Part shown: positions 50,356-57,605 of the stretch, in pieces
How positions within the stretch are numbered: the stretch's first letter is position 1
How the letters are laid out: each line of letters begins with the position of its first letter
DNA from: Lepturacanthus savala
Lineage: Eukaryota > Chordata > Actinopteri > Scombriformes > Trichiuridae
Direction: 5' to 3'
DNA: 64,000 nucleotides
Assembly (NCBI GenBank): GCA_030544235.1
Contig: CM060473.1
Location: forward strand, 27,384,107-27,448,106
Position numbers and translations under genes: made by a program
Notes under the pieces: generated by a model
What the model saw: the letters and a program-made list of their open reading frames with translations, nothing else
Databases searched by the model: none
What the model was told of the DNA's origin: nothing

Positions 50356-51617
50356 CTTTAGCCATTTAAGTTCTTTCTAGAATAAAACCAAGAAATAATA
50401 GAACAAAAGCCTATTTATTATATGAACTATCAGTAACATAATTAACTCAAAGTCCATTGATAAAAATGTTTATATTGATCAATATCAATAATTATTGAAC
50501 TAGAACATATATTGATACAAGCTATTTCATATCAGTGGACAACAAAGATTATTGATCATCTATGTTTATTAATGATTAGGAGAAAAAACAACCAAGCAAC
50601 CAATCGATTAATCAACTAATTGTTACAGCTCATCATTTATCGCCAATTCATTTGATAATGATATGATTTGAAAGAAGAAAATGCCCAAAAATCATCACCA
50701 GTAGAGCTGCAACAATTAATTAATTAATCAATTAGTTCCTGTTACATTACAGTCAACTATTTTAATAATTGATTAATCGATTTGAGTCATTTTTTAAGAA
50801 GAAAATGTCCAAATTCTCTGGTTCCAGGTGTTTTTTTTTGATTATTTCCTGGTTTCTTTAGTCTCTATAATAATAAACTGATGATCTTTGGGTTTGTGAT
50901 GTCACAGAATCAGTTCTTCTTTTATTTTGAAAGGTCACTGATATTTGAGGAACTTCTATTTGTTAAAGGAGAAAACTGTAGTCAAATTAATCTGTTTAAA
51001 AAGAAAATAACAGCTTTAAGTGATAAAAATACCTGATGAACTCATCTAGAGCTGCAATGATTAGTCAATTAATCGATTAGTTGCATTAATCTCCAACTAT
51101 TTTAATAATCAATTAATCGATTTGAGTCATTTTTTAAGTAGAAAATGTCCAAATTCTCTGGTTCCAGCTTCTCTTCTCTGATTATTTCCTGGTTTCTTTA
51201 GTCTCTATAATAATAAACTGATGATCTTTGGGTTGTTGTCGGTTGAATCTTGTTCATTTTTCTATAATTTCCCTTCCTACAGTCATGCCGTCCAGTCCGA
51301 CCATCCCCGGCTCCTCCAGCTCCTCCTCGTCCCTCCTTCCTTTCTCGTCTTTCCCGTCCGCCGCCAAACAGAAGAGCGCCTTCGCCCCGGTGCTCCGGCC
51401 GCAGGGCTCCCCCTCCCCCGCCTGCCCGGCCTCGGGCGGGAACAGCTTCCGAGGTAGCCACCCGACTCACTATCTGACGCCGCTGTCTGAACTCACCAAT
51501 GCCGTCTAACCACCGCCTCCTACTAACCGACCCCACAGCCCACTGACCCACAATCACAGGTCTTTCTGCATATGTTCTTCCTCTCCAGCGATGACGGGCC
51601 TGGTTCCCCCGATGTAG
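36102..51617 (+). CDS. ebf2: ebf2, partial: ten 3' coding exons of early B-cell factor 2
   Basis: Transcription factor of the COE/EBF family, acting in the nucleus as a dimer that binds palindromic EBF sites; family roles include neural, mesenchymal and adipocyte differentiation. Coding exons seen: 36102-36183, 42599-42740, 45187-45317, 45530-45656, 47016-47104, 47222-47287, 48765-48933, 50124-50306, 51283-51453, 51589-51617. They total 1189 bases, about 395 residues, against roughly 390 expected for this part of a ~575-residue vertebrate EBF2. All introns are GT-AG and all phases fit. Domain order is end of the DNA-binding domain, IPT/TIG, helix-loop-helix with duplicated helix 2, then a low-complexity activation region. 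The paralog call rests on the C-terminus ([30 protein letters not shown]), which fits EBF2. The N-terminal exons, including the zinc-knuckle exon, were not found in the window, so the gene is open at its 5' side. Confidence 0.95.
36184..38170. mobile_element. ebf2 intron: TAGAGCTGCAAC-element cluster
   Basis: From about 36320, element pieces in both orientations (gcaacgattagtcaattaat, gaagctggaatcagagaatt, tgcagctctagtcatagtaa), including a regular 186-bp array in the middle. No open frame. Confidence 0.8.
37195..37800 (+). repeat. 186-bp tandem array derived from the element
   Basis: ttacctgcaatgattagttg starts at 37195, 37381, 37567 and 37753, exactly 186 bp apart. Units include gttatttatttgatcttttg and gtgagagaagcaaaaaacaa. 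A related first unit lies at about 36700. Confidence 0.93.
38171..38840. other. Unique intron sequence
   Basis: Purine-rich GGA patch at about 38276-38292 and pyrimidine-rich sequence at 38480-38570. Nothing coding recognised. Confidence 0.45.
38841..40275. repeat. Tandem array of ~280-410 bp units (tgttgctgcttgcacaaaaa)
   Basis: About four copies share gcattttaatggctgttatt, gctgcttgcacaaaaatgcc, cataaacaaaaacctattta, ttctagagacttgaatgatt and aatcataataatctaaataa, near 38975, 39385, 39670 and 39960. No gene. Confidence 0.85.
40276..40750. other. Non-repetitive intronic island
   Basis: Balanced unique sequence with agccgccatatatcatccgc and ggtccatatgtttggtgtca, then a G-rich run (gaggggggagggggggaggg at about 40579). 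Looks like possible conserved non-coding sequence. Frames on both strands lack motifs. Confidence 0.4.
40751..42400. mobile_element. TAGAGCTGCAAC-element cluster
   Basis: Six or so partial copies, with agagctgcagcaattagtcg near 41810 and ttctctggttccagcttctc repeated. A stretch with gatgataaatgttggtttgt, gactatgcattagagctgca at 41775-42000 recurs at about 44410-44640. No coding capacity. Confidence 0.8.
42513..42555. repeat. (CA)n microsatellite 44 bases upstream of an ebf2 acceptor
   Basis: About 21 CA units, followed by tcatgcatcttctct and the pyrimidine tract of the acceptor at 42598. CA repeats near splice sites can affect splicing through hnRNP L; that effect is inferred here. Confidence 0.95.
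42599..42740 (+). CDS. ebf2: ebf2 exon: end of DNA-binding domain ([14 protein letters not shown]...[11 protein letters not shown])
   Basis: The acceptor tctttcag follows a strong pyrimidine tract and the donor is tacg|gtaaaa. It encodes [20 protein letters not shown], then [14 protein letters not shown], a basic DNA-contact and NLS-like stretch, then [13 protein letters not shown]. The tail after RRARR corresponds in position to the short variable segment that other EBF genes include or omit by alternative splicing before the IPT domain. It ends in phase 1, which fits the next exon's start (gcg = Ala, then TPCIK). A pure (CA)n run ends about 44 bases before the acceptor. Confidence 0.96.
42741..45186. 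mobile_element. ebf2 intron: TAGAGCTGCAAC-element cluster, then unique 3' end
   Basis: 42910-44870 is packed with element fragments including the ataaagaccaaaaggacaat-like module near 44220. 44880-45186 is unique and its frame is open into the IPT exon from an ATG at 44970. Confidence 0.75.
45187..45317 (+). CDS. ebf2: ebf2 exon: IPT/TIG domain, first half
   Basis: Reads (A)[43 protein letters not shown], the start of the immunoglobulin-like IPT/TIG domain that helps EBF dimerise. The acceptor is cttcag at 45186 and the donor gag|gtaacc. It starts in phase 1 and ends in phase 0. The frame stays open upstream of the acceptor back to an ATG at 44970 (see findings). The following intron is short (212 bases) and carries a GGA repeat. 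Confidence 0.97.
45446..45474. repeat. (GGA)n in the 212-bp intron within the IPT coding region
   Basis: Nine to ten GGA units 55 bases upstream of the acceptor at 45529. The intron is short, so the repeat fills a notable share of it. G-rich strands may fold as quadruplex or bind SR proteins. Confidence 0.93.
45530..45656 (+). CDS. ebf2: ebf2 exon: IPT/TIG domain, second half
   Basis: Reads [42 protein letters not shown], then one base of the next codon. This completes the IPT fold and is near-identical to other vertebrate EBFs. The acceptor is ttttcctgcag and the donor acag|gtgagc, close to consensus. Length is 42 codons plus one base. Confidence 0.98.
45657..47015. repeat. ebf2 intron with diverged tandem repeats
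   Basis: Repeated phrases include gatttattgattagtgctgc-like sequence, ttctatgttttatatgttat, gcaccttacatttagtagct and aaatcaataattgtgc, in at least two ~550-bp rounds (about 45840-46380 and 46380-46760). No coding sequence. Confidence 0.65.
47016..47104 (+). CDS. ebf2: ebf2 exon: start of the helix-loop-helix ([19 protein letters not shown])
   Basis: The codon split over the junction gives Ala, then [20 protein letters not shown] and PGDPDRLAK. This is the first helix and loop of the EBF helix-loop-helix. LAK at the end fits EBF2; EBF1, EBF3 and EBF4 commonly have LPK. The acceptor is gatttcag and the donor aag|gtcaga is weaker than its neighbours. It ends in phase 0. Confidence 0.97.
47222..47287 (+). 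CDS. ebf2: ebf2 exon: helix 2 ([16 protein letters not shown])
   Basis: A 22-codon phase 0-0 exon encoding [20 protein letters not shown] and NQ. It is the first of two consecutive exons coding a near-identical amphipathic helix (LLKRAAD..EALY), the vertebrate helix-2 duplication. The preceding intron is only 117 bases. The acceptor is gatttgcag and the donor ccag|gtaaac. Confidence 0.97.
47288..48245. other. ebf2 intron, AT-rich part before the acceptor array
   Basis: AT-rich, with a LINE/SINE-tail-like piece at about 47463-47545 (ttgtaaagtggccgtggctc, then ttattatta) and (ATT)n at about 47870. No exon detected. Confidence 0.5.
48246..48790 (+). repeat. 68-bp tandem array of splice acceptor plus exon start, upstream of ebf2 helix-2' exon
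   Basis: Eight copies of gacatgctgctgaa-type exon starts begin at 48290, 48358, 48425, 48493, 48561, 48629, 48697 and 48765, each preceded by ttctgttgcag (one copy lacks a C). Spacing is 68 bp, once 67. Each unit holds about 42 intronic bases (including gtaac, a pyrimidine-rich tract and CAG) and 26 exonic bases. Only the last continues as the real exon. The variable codons read KP, NH, NH, KR, KP, NR, NR in the seven upstream copies and KR in the real exon. The boundary shares gcagca with upstream intron sequence, which could have seeded slippage. Confidence 0.95.
48765..48933 (+). CDS. ebf2: ebf2 exon: duplicated helix 2' ([16 protein letters not shown]) and linker
   Basis: Reads [56 protein letters not shown]. 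SYxSQLGVSI is an EBF2-like signature. The acceptor ttctgttgcag at 48764 and the first 26 exon bases form the last of eight tandem 68-bp copies lying directly upstream. Only this copy continues into helix 2'. The donor is caag|gtgaag, phase 1. Confidence 0.96.
48934..50123. mobile_element. ebf2 intron: TAGAGCTGCAAC-element cluster
   Basis: Mixed-orientation fragments between about 48960 and 50075 (gaagctggaaccagagaatt, gattaatcgattagttgcca, tcattgcagctctattaaat). No exon detected. Confidence 0.78.
50124..50306 (+). CDS. ebf2: ebf2 exon: Ser/Thr/Gly-rich C-terminal region ([14 protein letters not shown])
   Basis: Reads (G)[60 protein letters not shown]. This is part of the transactivation region. 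[12 protein letters not shown] and SPTGSPY point to EBF2. A Gly-rich stretch ([12 protein letters not shown]) stands where tetrapod EBF2 has a Ser/Asn-rich one. The acceptor is tttccctgcag and the donor taca|gtaaga, phase 1. Confidence 0.95.
50307..51282. mobile_element. ebf2 intron: TAGAGCTGCAAC-element cluster with 180-bp spacer
   Basis: An element at about 50700 to 51230 with the 180-bp segment at about 50896-51052. The last copy (ctgatgatctttgggttgtt) ends only about 40 bases before the acceptor of the exon at 51283, so element sequence borders the splice region. Confidence 0.8.
51283..51453 (+). CDS. ebf2: ebf2 exon: C-terminal region ([10 protein letters not shown]...KQKSAFAP)
   Basis: The split codon gives Ile, then [64 protein letters not shown] is common to the family and [10 protein letters not shown] is EBF2-like. 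The acceptor is ccttcctacag. The donor is gag|gtagcc. If the 135-bp last intron is retained, the frame continues [18 protein letters not shown] and then stops. The exon is GC-rich compared with the surrounding AT-rich introns. Confidence 0.95.
51589..51617 (+). CDS. ebf2: ebf2 terminal coding exon (AMTGLVPPM, stop)
   Basis: After the acceptor cctctccag at 51588, the split codon GCG is followed by MTGLVPPM and TAG at 51615-51617. Known EBF proteins end in VVPPM or a close variant, so this is the true C-terminus. The 3' UTR starts at 51618. Confidence 0.94.
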
Positions 51618-51710
51618 CACAGCAACCCCCCAACCCCAGACCTTCACTTAGCCCCTCTGTTGGCACTAAAGAGGGCCGGGAGAACCGGGGGAAACACATC
51701 AGGAGCCATT

Positions 51711-53556
51711 AGGGCTGCAAAGTTACCGGCAGTTTTCAAAGGTGGGAACTTTCCATGGGAATTAACGGGTTAAATTAGGTAAAATGGTCCCAGCCTAGAG
51801 CAATGTAGTAGTTTATGGTTTCTATGATGTAGACTGAACCATAAATGGTAGGTAGCAAATCTAAGTAAACCCATTTTACCTGATGAGATGGCCCATTTTA
51901 ACTCATGCAAAAGAAAGAGGCACTGACATAGAGCCTAAATAATTATATTTTATCACATAATTCCAACACAAAATGATCAGAAACAGTCGTTATTAATCAT
52001 AAATCTACATGGAAAAGCCATATTTGGTATTGTGTTATTGCCCCAAGCGATTTACCAAAAAGTGGCCCCATTTAGCTGATGTCACTCTATAAATAATAAC
52101 AGCAATAAATCCAACATTTAATAAATTAAAGTTAAACAGGAGTAAATTTTACAAAGTAAAAGAACAAAAACTACAGTGGATTGGACTAAATAATAGATAT
52201 AGTTAAAAAATATGAGAAAAAATTGTAAATCATTCACTTACATTTCATGCTATGTAAGTAAATGGGTTATTTTCCATGTTTGCATATTCTATTTTAGCAC
52301 ATTAGAAAAAAGAAACACATCATCCAAATTTTATTAAATGTAAACCAAGAGAAAAAATACAGAAATTTACTTTACGTTCCCGAAATGTAAATTCTTGAAA
52401 ATTTTTCAAAATTCTGAATAGACGACAACCTTTGGTTGTGAGAGCAATAGGGATATCCTGGTCATGTGACCTCATAAATTGTATGTCCTTCAAAATAAAA
52501 GCCCCCTTTTCACACTTGGCTGTAAAAACATAGATCACAGCTTTTTAGAAAAATGATGATAAAGTAATTGTTGTCGGCGCAAAACTATGTAATAGAAGGT
52601 TAATAATATTATGGGTTAAATATATTTGATCTATAATAGTATTAATGTACCTTTACTATTAAATATAAAATAAAAGTGCATTCTTACAGTAGCTAGCTAG
52701 CTGGTAAGTTAGCGCTAGAAGTTGAATATTTCCAGAATTACCCAGCTTGACTTCCCATGGAAAGTTTCTGTAAATTTACTGTATATTTACCATAAATTTA
52801 CTGTAAATCTACCATAAATTTACCATTAATTTACTGTAAATTTACTGTAAATCTACCATAAATTTACCATTAATTTACTGTAAATTTACTGTAAATTGAC
52901 TGTGAATTTACGGTAAATTTACTGTGAATTTACGGTAAATTGACTGTGAATTTACGGTAAATTTACTGTAAATCTACCGTAAATTTACTGTAAATTTACT
53001 CTAAATATACCGTAAATTAACCATAAATTTACCCTAAATTTACCGTAAATCTACCATAAATTTACTGTAAATTTACTATAAATCTACCATAAATTTACTG
53101 CAAATTTATTGTAAATCTACCTTAAATTTACTGTAAATTTACTATAAATTTACTGTAAATTTACCGTAAATCTACCGTAAATCGACTGTAAATTTACTCT
53201 AAATTTAGCATAAATTTACTGTAAATTTACTGTAAATCTACTGTAAATTTACCGTAAATCGACTGTAAATTTACTGTAAATCTACCATAAATTTACTGTA
53301 AATTTACTGTAAATCTACCGTAAATTTACCGTAAATCGACTGTAAATTTACTCTGAATTTACCGTAAATCGACTGTAAATTTACTCTGAATTTACCGTAA
53401 ATTTACTGTAAATTTACTATAAATCTACTGTAAATTTACCGTAAATCTACCGTAAATCGACTGTAAATTTACTCTAAATTTAGCATAAATTTACTGTAAA
53501 TTTACTCTAAATCTACTGTAAATTTACTGTAAATTTCCCGCCCGTTTTGCAGCCCT
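51711..53556. mobile_element. Non-autonomous inverted-repeat element (hAT-like ends) inside ebf2 3' UTR
   Basis: The left end reads agggctgcaaag and the right end ttttgcagccct, an 11-base terminal inverted repeat. A second inverted pair, gaactttccatgggaa near 51750 and ttcccatggaaagttt near 52753, lies inside. There is no transposase frame. Ends of (C/T)AGRGCTGCAA type resemble hAT superfamily termini, but no clear 8-bp target duplication is visible (gagccatt left, agtggcgg right). The right half is an 11-bp minisatellite. Confidence 0.7.
52768..53538. repeat. 11-bp minisatellite (ttactgtaaat type), about 70 copies
   Basis: Units such as tttactgtaaa, tctaccgtaaa and tttaccataaa follow each other without interruption for about 770 bases. 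The core TTTAC-N-GTAAA is nearly self-complementary. The array lies inside the 3' UTR element. Confidence 0.93.
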
Positions 53557-54891
53557 AGTGGCGGCTCTGTGTAACTTCCCCCACCTTCTGTTCCCTCCAC
53601 TTTTATTCTTAGTCTCGGGCTGTGAAAAAGTCCCAAAGACCAAGAGACAAGAGGACGAACCTTCACCTCCAGACAGACAATTCTTCTTAAATATAACGAG
53701 CACCGGATCGGATTATTTAACATCTGCGTGTGTGTGATTTTTCAAGAAGCGTCTGCTTTTTTTTTTTGTTGTTTTTTGCTTTTTGAACGGAAACAGAAGG
53801 AAGAAACTGCTCCAAACTCACCTATGAAGGAAAAAAAAAAAAACGTCACATGCAGTATTCACCGATTTTTACGGGACGTTTTTTTTTTTTAATTTTATTT
53901 TGGGACAATGAAGGACGACTCGAAATAAAAAAAGAAAAAATCAGGGTGCTACTTGTCTGTGAAGCGGCATGTGTGTACACTGTCTGTGAGTTTAGCGAGA
54001 GCTTTTTTTGTAGTAGACTTTTTTCGAAGACGATTTACATTCCAGAAAAATAGACCCTTTATTTTTTTCCTTTCCTGATCTTTAACGGTTTTACAAAAAG
54101 AAAAAAGGGATAAATTCTTTGTCTCGAGGGTTATTACTAAAGGAATTCATATATTGATTTATTTAAGAAACAAGCAATTTAACTTATTATAGTTAGTTTA
54201 GGGAATAATATAAACGTGTTTTTTATGAAGTGGTTCTTTTTCCAAGCTGTTGATGAAATTCGAGTTATCTCAACATACGTCGTTATAATTGATAATTGAT
54301 TATGAGTGATGGATTGATGGAGATTAAAGCTCCAGCTGTTTGGAATTAAAACGTCCCCAGTTTCGCAGGTTCTTACATAACAGAATCAGTTAAATCAGTT
54401 TTTGTCCTTGTGTAAAGGAGAAAATGTTAGTTAGCCTCATCTTTTTATTTTAATTTCACGTGTAATGCATGCTTTGTCACACCAATGCCCTCTTTATTTA
54501 TTTTTATTCTCATTCCACGTTGCAAATTTGGAACAAATCTCATTATAACATGAGCGTTTAGAGTCAAAGGTTAAACAGAGTCCAGGTTTCTATGCAGTAA
54601 AATAAAGCACAAACTGCTCAGTAGAACATCAGCTGTTCATCAAACCATCAACTTCTTATTGGTTGATTTTTGTCGCCACAGAACAAGGAACATTCTCAGG
54701 ATGTGAAGAACAAAGAGTAGATGACATTTGAAAATTTGTTTTTTTTTTTAGAGTTTGGTTAACTTTATTTATTTAAAAATTATTAGCAATTTTAATATCA
54801 TGTTTTTGAAGCCATCTTTCTTCGAAACGGTACAAAACATGGTCCAAATGTGATTTGTATATCTCAAGGTGTAATTATATTTTGTGCTCCA

Positions 54892-54897
54892 AATAAA
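54892..54897 (+). promoter_or_regulatory. ebf2: Candidate poly(A) signal AATAAA of ebf2
   Basis: The motif aataaa sits in 'gctccaaataaaacaaat'. It is followed by an A-rich stretch and, about 30-40 bases on, by GT-rich sequence (attgtgtttgtttc) that could be the downstream element. Earlier AATAAA motifs at 54601 and about 53924 are alternatives giving a shorter UTR. Confidence 0.5.
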
Positions 54898-54920
54898 ACA
54901 AATAAGCAAAAAAAAACCTG

Positions 54921-55490
54921 GTTTTAATTGTGTTTGTTTCTTATATCGTGTGTCATTAACCTGCAGAAACAGAATTTACACGTTTATCTGTTAGATTTGT
55001 TGGTTTATTCTAGAATCAGAGGTTTAATTCTAAGTTTAATCATAATTTCATTCCCTCATTTATAAAATAAAAGCGTCACATTTTTGGGGAAATAAACTTG
55101 TTAGAATAAATAAAAACAAGTCTATTTACACAGAAAATATGATAGATATAATTATATTGCAGCTGTCTATAGTGAGGACTAAAAATACCAAATATTGACT
55201 TTTTCTGACTTTTATTTTGAAATGCAAAGTCCAAAATGTAAAACACATGAATAGAAATGGACTTTTTCCTTCTTGTGTTTGTTAAATAATACAAAAATTA
55301 ATAAAATTACACAGAAAATAAGAAAAGCTGCTGCATTTTTGTTGTTAAAACATTATGATTTGACCAAATACTGTTTGTTTTTGACATTTTTCTAGCTCGT
55401 TAAAAAGGAAATACAGCAAACATTTTAGGTGCTGGAATTAAATTTCTAGCTAAAAACCTTTATGATCATGTTTTACAATCCAGGATGCTG
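54921..55490. other. Downstream flank of ebf2, AT-rich unique sequence
   Basis: No gene, RNA or array recognised. A/T-rich throughout. The boundary with the following array is gradual. Confidence 0.45.
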
Positions 55491-56790
55491 GTTCTACACT
55501 GCAGAAAAAGGTGAAAATTATATCTGTCATAAAATTATCTGTCATTGGTACCAAAAACAAGATATTTTCACGTGATTGGACTTTATTTTTTGCAGTGTAT
55601 GGGTCAATTTGGTCGAATTTTAAGAAACATTTTCTTAAAACAAGACTAAACTGAAGAAAATCAAGACAAAAATGGAAATAAACTACATTATCTGCCAATG
55701 TAATTAGATATTTCTACTAAATATTGACCTAAATGTACCAAAAACAAGATATTTTCACTTGATTGGACTTTATTTTTTGCAGTGTATGGGTCAATTTGGT
55801 CAAATTTTACGAAACATTTTCTTAAAACAAGAGTAAACTGAACAAAATCTAGAAATAAATGGAAATAAACTACATTATCTGTCAATGGAATATGATATTT
55901 CTACTAAATATTGGCCTAAATGTTCAAAAACAAGATATTTTGACCTGATTGGACTTTATTTTTTTAAGTGTATGAGTCAATTTAGTTAATTTTTAAGATG
56001 AATCTTCTTAAAACAAGAGTAAACTGAACAAAATCTAGAAATAAATGGAAATAAACTACATTATCTGTCAATGAAATATGATATTTCTACTAAATATTGG
56101 CTTAATGGTACCAATAATAAGATATTTTCACCTGATTGGACTTTATTTTTTGCAGTGTATGGGTCAATTTAGTTAATTTTTAAGAAACATTTTCTTAAAA
56201 CAAGAGTAAACTGAACAAAATCAAGACAAAATGGAAATAAACTACATTATCTGTCATTAAAATATGATATTTCTACTAAATATTGACCTAGATGTTAAAA
56301 AACAAGATATTTCCACCTGATTGGACTTTATTTTTTGCAGTGTATGGGTCAATTTGGTTAAGTTTTAAGAGGAATCTTCTTAAAACAAGAGTAAATTGAA
56401 GAAAATAAAGAAAACAATGGAAATAAACTACATTATCTGTCATTGAAATATGATATTTCTACTCAATATTGGCCTAATTGTACCAAAAACAAGATATTTT
56501 GACCTGATTGGACTTTATTTTTTGCAGTGTATGGGTCAATTTGGTCGAATTTTAAGAAATAGTTTCTTAAAACAAGACTAAACTGAAGAAAATCAAGACA
56601 AAAATGGAAATAAACTACATTATCTGTCAATGTAATTAGATATTTCTAGTAAATATTGGCCTAAATGTACCAAAAACTATATTTTCACTTGATTGGACTT
56701 TATTTTTTGCAGTGTATGGGTCAATTTGGTCAATTTGGTCAAAATGTAAATGAACTGCCAATGAAATTAGATAATTCCAAGACATTTTTT
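55491..56790. repeat. ~187-bp tandem array (tttttgcagtgtatgggtca), seven copies
   Basis: The phrase ttttgcagtgtatgggtcaa, or a variant, recurs near 55590, 55778, 55964, 56150, 56335, 56523 and 56709. Units contain gattggactttattttttgc, tcttaaaacaagagtaaact and ggaaataaactacattatct. The reverse complement is related to 15310-16720. Frames in the units are artefacts. Confidence 0.92.
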
Positions 56791-57405
56791 GCAGTGTGAG
56801 CATCTTTCTGGCCTCAAGGTATAAAATATTAACAGTTTTGCTTCACAAATGGTTCATAAAGCAGCAGCTTTTGGTTGTTTTCCTGGTTCGGGGCCAGTTT
56901 GGTGCAGTAAAACCTGCTAACAGAATAAAACGTCCTGATCGCAGCAGAAACAGACGCTGTTTTTCCTGATTTCACTTGTCCACAGTGTTTCCTCCACAGC
57001 TGACGAGCTGCAGCATCTTAATTGTGATGCAGGCGTTAAAGACAGAGTGGATGTGCATGTCAGGATAAACACCCTCCTCCCCTCCCCCGTCCAATAAAGC
57101 CTCTTTCCTCCGAGGACCAGGCCTCCAGGGGCCTGAGTGCGTCTCCATCCAACATGGCCGCCGCCTCCTCCTCCTCTTAAAGCCCCAACATCCTCCTCCA
57201 GCTTCACTCCTTTATTATTAAGCCTTTGTTTGCTTCATCCCTCCTTCTCTCTCTCCGTCGTTCTCACCTCTTCTTCTCTGTGCTAATGTAATTAACGGTG
57301 GTAAAGAAGGCCAGTTAATTACCCACTCCATTTTGATCGGGTAATTAATGTTATGCCAGGAAACAGCAACTGTTTCATTAACATACTGTAGCGCTCAAAG
57401 CGCTG

Positions 57406-57447
<42 letters not shown>

Positions 57448-57605
57448 GGACAAGTGAGAGATATGTGGACTTTAGATGTGATGTCAACAGGAAGTGAGTG
57501 ATTCTGCTGTTTTTGTCACCATCAAGCGGCAAAAATCAAAAATTAAAAATCTCAAACTGCTGCTGATTTTATTTGATCTGACTCAGTGTTAATTAAACGA
57601 ATTAA
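56791..57605. promoter_or_regulatory. Candidate conserved enhancer with several TAATTA sites
   Basis: 57280-57385 contains gctaatgtaattaacggtgg, ccagttaattacccactcca, cgggtaattaatgttatgcc and gtttcattaacatac: at least three TAATTA homeodomain cores in 100 bases of balanced unique sequence. The spacing and the lack of repeats fit a developmental conserved element. A (GT)n follows at about 57411-57444. Conservation was not tested. Confidence 0.45.

Larger units (their letters stand above)
51618..54920 (+). other. ebf2: ebf2 3' UTR (inferred), interrupted by a transposable element
   Basis: The sequence after the stop is non-repetitive for about 90 bases, is interrupted by an inverted-repeat element at 51711-53556, then continues as non-repetitive A/T-rich sequence with poly-T and poly-A runs. 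There is no open frame of note. The end is placed after the AATAAA at 54892-54897. Extent is inferred, not shown by transcript data. Confidence 0.6.

Noticed and set aside
36102..51617. Assignment to ebf1, ebf3 or ebf4 instead of ebf2
   Set aside because: Core domains cannot separate paralogs, but [37 protein letters not shown] and [11 protein letters not shown] agree with EBF2 and not with the C-terminal sequences of the others.
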